A stretch of DNA of 64,000 nucleotides from Maccoyibacter intestinihominis. Lineage in GTDB: Bacteria; Bacillota; Clostridia; Lachnospirales; Lachnospiraceae. Numbering within the stretch: the first letter of the stretch is position 1; each line of letters opens with the position of its first letter. Positions 60,707 through 64,000 of this stretch are shown here, piece after piece. The notes under the pieces are model-generated. The model ran no database searches. It was not told where the DNA came from and worked only from the letters and a program-made list of their open reading frames with translations. The stretch is from contig NZ_JBBMEX010000012.1 of the NCBI RefSeq assembly GCF_040096355.1, positions 29,803 to 93,802 on the forward strand. Reading direction: 5' to 3'. The position numbers were made by a program, and so were the translations under genes.

Positions 60707-61828
60707 TCACTTTGGAATATATTCCTGTATCGTATAGCTGTTTCTTCCATGCTCTTTTACATAATACAGCGATTCATCTGCGGCACAGAGGATTTCCCGC
60801 CAATCATGATTCATATCCACGGTCCACACTACACCGGAAGATACTCCAATGACCTTCTCTGTTCCATCCGGCAGCAGGATCGGATTCTTTGCTAACTTCT
60901 CATAGAAAGCTGCAACATTGTGTTCCACCTGTGATAATTCCCGGAAGTTATAGCTGAAGATAAAGAACTCATCTCCCGAACGTCTTCCTACGATCGTGTT
61001 CTTTTCCGTATATTCACTGATCAGGTTACAAAAATGCTTTAAGTAGGCATCACCGGTTTCATGTCCATATCCATCATTAATACGTTTGAACTTGTCTAAG
61101 TCCACCATAATGACGACCATGTTTTTGATCGTACCGGAATTTATCAGATAATCGACCTCACGTTCAAATGCGCGGCGGTTCCAGATCCCCGTCAGCATAT
61201 CTACGTCGCGTTCCTCTTCTAACTGCTCATGTACTTTTACGCTCTCCCACTTGATCTTTGCACGTTCAAATGCCGCAAAATTGCCGATGACCGCTGCTAA
61301 GATCCCATCCATCACATCATAAGCAAATTTGTCCGGTGTCTTGCTGATATAACTGCTGACAAAGAACACCGCTAAAGCAATGATGGTCACATACAGATTA
61401 TAGATTGGCAGAAGATCAAAGTTCGTTGGCAAAAATACAAACAGGCTGACGATCGTAACTGCCAGCTCATTTCCGGAACCAAACGTACCTACATAGATCG
61501 ATACTACATAAGCACAGATCATAAAACTGCTGATACTGATGCGTGCCTCTTTCTTCGATATTTCATCCTGCTTTTTCACTAAGTTCTGTGTATAGAGAAA
61601 AATGCAAAACATCAATATTGCTCCGATAATGCAGATCACACTTTTTCCATATACGCGGGATAACGCCAACATACAGATTGTATACAATGCTCCGATCCCG
61701 GCTATCGCAACACTTTCGTTACGGACGATCCTGACATTTTCTGCAGAAATTTTTCTCTGATATTTCTTTGCAGTTGTCTCGTCTAACCCAAGCCAGAGCC
61801 ATTTCCTTAGTCTCTCTTTGTTGTCCAT
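60707..61828 (-). CDS. Membrane-anchored GGDEF diguanylate cyclase
   Basis: A second diguanylate cyclase, 373 residues, not closely similar to the one at the left end. Six hydrophobic segments occupy residues ~35-190, probably two groups of helices. The GGDEF domain starts at DMLTGIWNRRAFEREV, with VDLDKFKRINDGYGHETGD for metal binding and active-site loop RRSGDEFFIF (SGDEF). No RxxD inhibition site is seen ahead of it. The start at 61828 has GAGGTCT. It could link membrane or envelope state to c-di-GMP. Terminator at 60636-60680. Confidence 0.9.
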   Translation of the reverse strand: MDNKERLRKWLWLGLDETTAKKYQRKISAENVRIVRNESVAIAGIGALYTICMLALSRVYGKSVICIIGAILMFCIFLYTQNLVKKQDEISKKEARISISSFMICAYVVSIYVGTFGSGNELAVTIVSLFVFLPTNFDLLPIYNLYVTIIALAVFFVSSYISKTPDKFAYDVMDGILAAVIGNFAAFERAKIKWESVKVHEQLEEERDVDMLTGIWNRRAFEREVDYLINSGTIKNMVVIMVDLDKFKRINDGYGHETGDAYLKHFCNLISEYTEKNTIVGRRSGDEFFIFSYNFRELSQVEHNVAAFYEKLAKNPILLPDGTEKVIGVSSGVVWTVDMNHDWREILCAADESLYYVKEHGRNSYTIQEYIPK

Positions 61829-62038
61829 TTAGACCTCTTTCATCAATAGTTTTTTTATTTTTATCGTTTCGCGCTGTTTATACCAATTTTATAATGTCAT
61901 TTTACCACAATCAGAGAATTAGGCAAGGGATTTCAAGGGATTCTGACATTTCCTGTAATTCTGACACTTTCCCCTAGACGAATGACCGAAAGTTTACTAA
62001 AATAGATATGAAAATTTTGTCATTAGGAGGGATTTTTC

Positions 62039-62761
62039 ATGTCCTTAGATAACCGGACCTGGTTTCAAAAAGGTCTCAAAGACGGGATTCCAATTGCACT
62101 TGGCTATTTCGCCGTGTCTTTTACACTTGGGATCACTGCAAAAAACGCCGGGCTTACCGCATTACAGGCAATGCTCGCCAGCTTTACTTTAAATGCTTCT
62201 GCCGGAGAATTCGCAGGCTTTACACTGATCGCCGCAGGGGCCGGATATCTTGAAATTGCCATTATGGAATTTGTGGCAAATGCCAGATATCTGCTGATGT
62301 CATGTGCTCTCAGCCAGAAACTTTCACCGGACACTCCGCTGTGGCAGCGGCTTTTGATCGGTTATGATGTAACGGATGAGATTTTTGGAATCTCGATCTC
62401 CGTTCCGGGACGTTTGAACCCTTATTATACATTTGGTGCCATTGCCATCGCTGTTCCGGGATGGTCTGTCGGTACCTACCTTGGCGTATTGATGGGAAAT
62501 ATCCTCCCTGCAAATGTGGTAAGTGCCTTAAGCGTCGGACTATATGGTATGTTCATCGCCATCATTATCCCACCTGCAAGAAAAAGTAAAATTGTGGCAG
62601 GCGTGGTCGCAGTATCTATGGCAGCCAGCTTTGCTTTTGCCAATCTGCCTGTCATTTCCGGTATCAGCTCCGGCATCCGTACGATCATCCTGACGGTTGC
62701 CATTTCTGCTCTTGCCGCTATCCTGTTTCCGATAAAGGAGGACGATGAACATGCAGCATAA
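62039..62761 (+). CDS. azlC: AzlC-family branched-chain amino acid exporter subunit
   Basis: Large subunit of the AzlCD exporter, 240 residues with about seven membrane helices. The first helix region GLKDGIPIALGYFAVSFTLGI and LNASAGEFAGFTLIAAGAGYLEIAI (in part ASAGEFAGFTLIAAG) match the family, as does FVANARYLLMSCALSQKL. AzlCD in Bacillus exports branched-chain amino acids or analogues. GGAGGG ten bases before ATG. The azlD gene overlaps the end. Confidence 0.92.
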   Translation: MSLDNRTWFQKGLKDGIPIALGYFAVSFTLGITAKNAGLTALQAMLASFTLNASAGEFAGFTLIAAGAGYLEIAIMEFVANARYLLMSCALSQKLSPDTPLWQRLLIGYDVTDEIFGISISVPGRLNPYYTFGAIAIAVPGWSVGTYLGVLMGNILPANVVSALSVGLYGMFIAIIIPPARKSKIVAGVVAVSMAASFAFANLPVISGISSGIRTIILTVAISALAAILFPIKEDDEHAA

Positions 62762-63059
62762 TGTTTATATCTATATTTTAGTTATGGGAATTGTGACCTA
62801 TCTGATCCGTGTTCTGCCACTGACTTTGATCCGCAAGGAAATTAAGAACCGTTTTATCCGTTCTTTCTTATATTATGTTCCCTATGTAACCCTTGCTGTG
62901 ATGACTTTCCCTGCGATACTGGATGCGACAGGCAGTACTGCTTCCGCATTGGCTGCTTTTATTGCCGCTATCCTGATCGCCTGGTTTGGTGGCAGCCTTT
63001 TTCAGGTGGCTGTCATTGCCTGTGTGGTAGTCTTTGTCTTAGAAATGTTTATATGCTAG
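62751..63059 (+). CDS. azlD: AzlD-family small subunit
   Basis: A 102-residue partner of AzlC with four membrane helices (VMGIVTYLIRVLPLTLIRKEIKN and VAVIACVVVFVLEMFIC in part). The first ATG is at 62745, but the one at 62751 has the better GGAGG spacing, so I use it. It overlaps the last codons of azlC, indicating translational coupling. Together they form a two-component exporter of branched-chain amino acids. Confidence 0.9.
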   Translation: MQHNVYIYILVMGIVTYLIRVLPLTLIRKEIKNRFIRSFLYYVPYVTLAVMTFPAILDATGSTASALAAFIAAILIAWFGGSLFQVAVIACVVVFVLEMFIC

Positions 63060-63084
63060 TGTAACGACACGCTCTGCTTTTGGA

Positions 63085-63825
63085 CTAGTCCTCTTTGACT
63101 CTTCCATCACAGGTCAGTGTCACTACCTGCCACGGGATCATCTTTCCGCTGTTTTTCAGTGCTGTAACTGCTGCGTGTTCAATACCGCCGCAGCATGGCA
63201 CTTCCATGCGGACGATCTTTACGCTCTTAATGTTATTGTTCTTAAGGATCTCTGTCAGTTTTTCGGAATAATCTACATCATCTAATTTCGGACATCCCAT
63301 CAGTGTCACATGATTTTTCATATAATCCTCATGGAAGGATGCATAGGCATATGCCGCACAGTCTGCTGAGATCAAAAGGTTTGCTCCGTCAAAATACGGT
63401 GCATGGATCGGAACTAACTTAATCTGGACCGGCCACTGCGCAAGACGGCTCTCTGCCTTCTGCGGTGCCACGGATGTGCTGCTCTCATGCTCTGCTCTGT
63501 GGAACGTTTTTGCCGCACCGCCCGGACATACATGTCCTTCATGACCATGTGCATGGGAATGAGAATGGTTGTGTTCTGCTTTTTTTCTCTCTTCCATTCT
63601 TGCTTTTACGGCTGCCTCATCATAAGCTTCTGCCTCACGCTCGATAATGGAGATCGCATTGGTCGGACAGGCAGGAAGGCAGTCTCCTAAACCATCACAG
63701 TAATCGTCCTTGATCAGTCTTGCTTTTCCATCGATCATTGCGATCGCACCCTCATGACATGCGGATGCACAGGCACCACATCCATTACAAAGTTCTTCGT
63801 TAATTTCTACAATTCTTCTTACCAT
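63085..63825 (-). CDS. 4Fe-4S ferredoxin-domain protein
   Basis: A 246-residue cytoplasmic iron-sulfur protein. Two 4Fe-4S motifs occur at the N-terminus: CNGCGACASACHEGA and CDGLGDCLPACPTNA, the second with an altered first spacing (C-x5-C-x3-C). A His-rich linker follows (HNHSHSHAHGHEGH), likely a metal-binding region, then a ~125-residue domain with CAAYAY, GCPKLDD and VPCCGGIEHAA. The last part resembles the clostridial family often found with Hcp-type or anaerobic redox proteins. Function unknown; possibly electron transfer or metal sensing. Its own region of 63826-64000 has the promoter and two hairpins. Confidence 0.85.
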   Translation of the reverse strand: MVRRIVEINEELCNGCGACASACHEGAIAMIDGKARLIKDDYCDGLGDCLPACPTNAISIIEREAEAYDEAAVKARMEERKKAEHNHSHSHAHGHEGHVCPGGAAKTFHRAEHESSTSVAPQKAESRLAQWPVQIKLVPIHAPYFDGANLLISADCAAYAYASFHEDYMKNHVTLMGCPKLDDVDYSEKLTEILKNNNIKSVKIVRMEVPCCGGIEHAAVTALKNSGKMIPWQVVTLTCDGRVKED

Positions 63826-63893
63826 ATCTGTAACTCCTTTATATTTGATAAACTGTTTTTTTGTTTCTGTGCGATTATCATAGCACGATACAA

Positions 63894-63924
63894 CAAAAAA
63901 ATCCGTAACATATGTTACGGATTT
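63894..63924 (-). terminator. Terminator (26-bp perfect palindrome) upstream of the ferredoxin gene
   Basis: AAATCCGTAACAT-ATGTTACGGATTT is a 26-bp perfect palindrome followed by T-run on the minus strand. It would end a transcript coming from outside the window, or be a binding site in the ferredoxin gene's upstream region. Confidence 0.6.
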
Positions 63925-63941
63925 CAGACTGTAGACAAAGA

Positions 63942-63966
63942 CCTCGGCATTCCGCCGAGGATTTTT
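63942..63966 (+). terminator. Short hairpin terminator
   Basis: CCTCGGC-attcc-GCCGAGG followed by ATTTTTC on the plus strand. No plus-strand gene close by needs it, so it may serve readthrough from azlCD or lie convergent to a gene outside the window. Confidence 0.55.
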
Positions 63967-64000
63967 CTTTGAAAGAGGCTAAAAGTCAGTATTTTCAAGA

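Overview
The window looks like a chromosomal segment of a spore-forming Gram-positive anaerobe of the Clostridia, most likely Lachnospiraceae. Reasons: moderate GC, strong GGAGG ribosome binding sites, a SpoVT-type sporulation regulator, NADP-type glutamate dehydrogenase, a truncated KdpD-type kinase, AzlCD, a clostridial thiamine operon under a TPP riboswitch, and the overall family content. The genus cannot be fixed from the sequence alone.

Layout. 1-5.7 kb: diguanylate cyclase, LTA-synthase-like sulfatase, CDF metal exporter, VOC protein. 5.76-18.3 kb: an accessory island lying just downstream of gdhA and bracketed by two copies of the gdhA terminator (56 bp identical). It holds (a) a 6.56-kb mobilizable element, 6717-13278, with 20-bp terminal inverted repeats, a large serine recombinase, a MobV-type relaxase, a RepA_N protein, a cysteine-rich VLP protein, an XRE regulator and two AT-rich cargo genes; and (b) a degraded defence/toxin region: a standalone colicin-E3-type RNase, a small acidic partner and an ImmA/IrrE peptidase in one overlapping operon; a Phd antitoxin with a frameshifted ParE toxin; an MBL-fold protein; and a RloA ATPase with a broken rloB. 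The mobile element sits at the 3' end of the ImmA/IrrE gene and cut off the ORF that now ends at its left side.

18.3-31.3 kb: gdhA, an OPT peptide transporter with a PqqD-like partner, a NYN-LOTUS protein, a ComEC-like secreted lipoprotein, a P1B-type ATPase with its small partner, a small alarmone synthetase, an amylase, a thioesterase and an alanine/sodium symporter. 31.4-32.4 kb: a dinD remnant, a small HTH protein and a repeat-like gap. 32.4-44.5 kb: GNAT, RecQ, tRNA-Pro(CGG), an Rrf2 regulator, glucokinase, a class A PBP, a YhaN/YhaO-like nuclease pair, SpoVT and a lipoprotein amidase.

44.5-51.5 kb: the thiamine operon thiM-thiE-thiD-thiC (minus strand) with a TPP riboswitch and terminator upstream; two large fold-back elements interrupt this transcription unit. 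Next to it is a methionine ABC importer (metN-metI-metQ). 51.6-58.1 kb: LysR and TetR regulators, a radical SAM protein coupled to a UPF0104-type flippase, and proC-nfeD-2-hydroxyacid dehydrogenase. 58.3-60.6 kb: a KdpDE-like two-component pair without kdpABC, next to two tiny membrane-protein ORFs. 60.7 kb to the end: a second diguanylate cyclase, AzlCD, and a ferredoxin-domain protein. Most of the window is ordinary core genome; the novelty is concentrated in 5.8-18.2 kb and in the structured elements of the thiamine locus.
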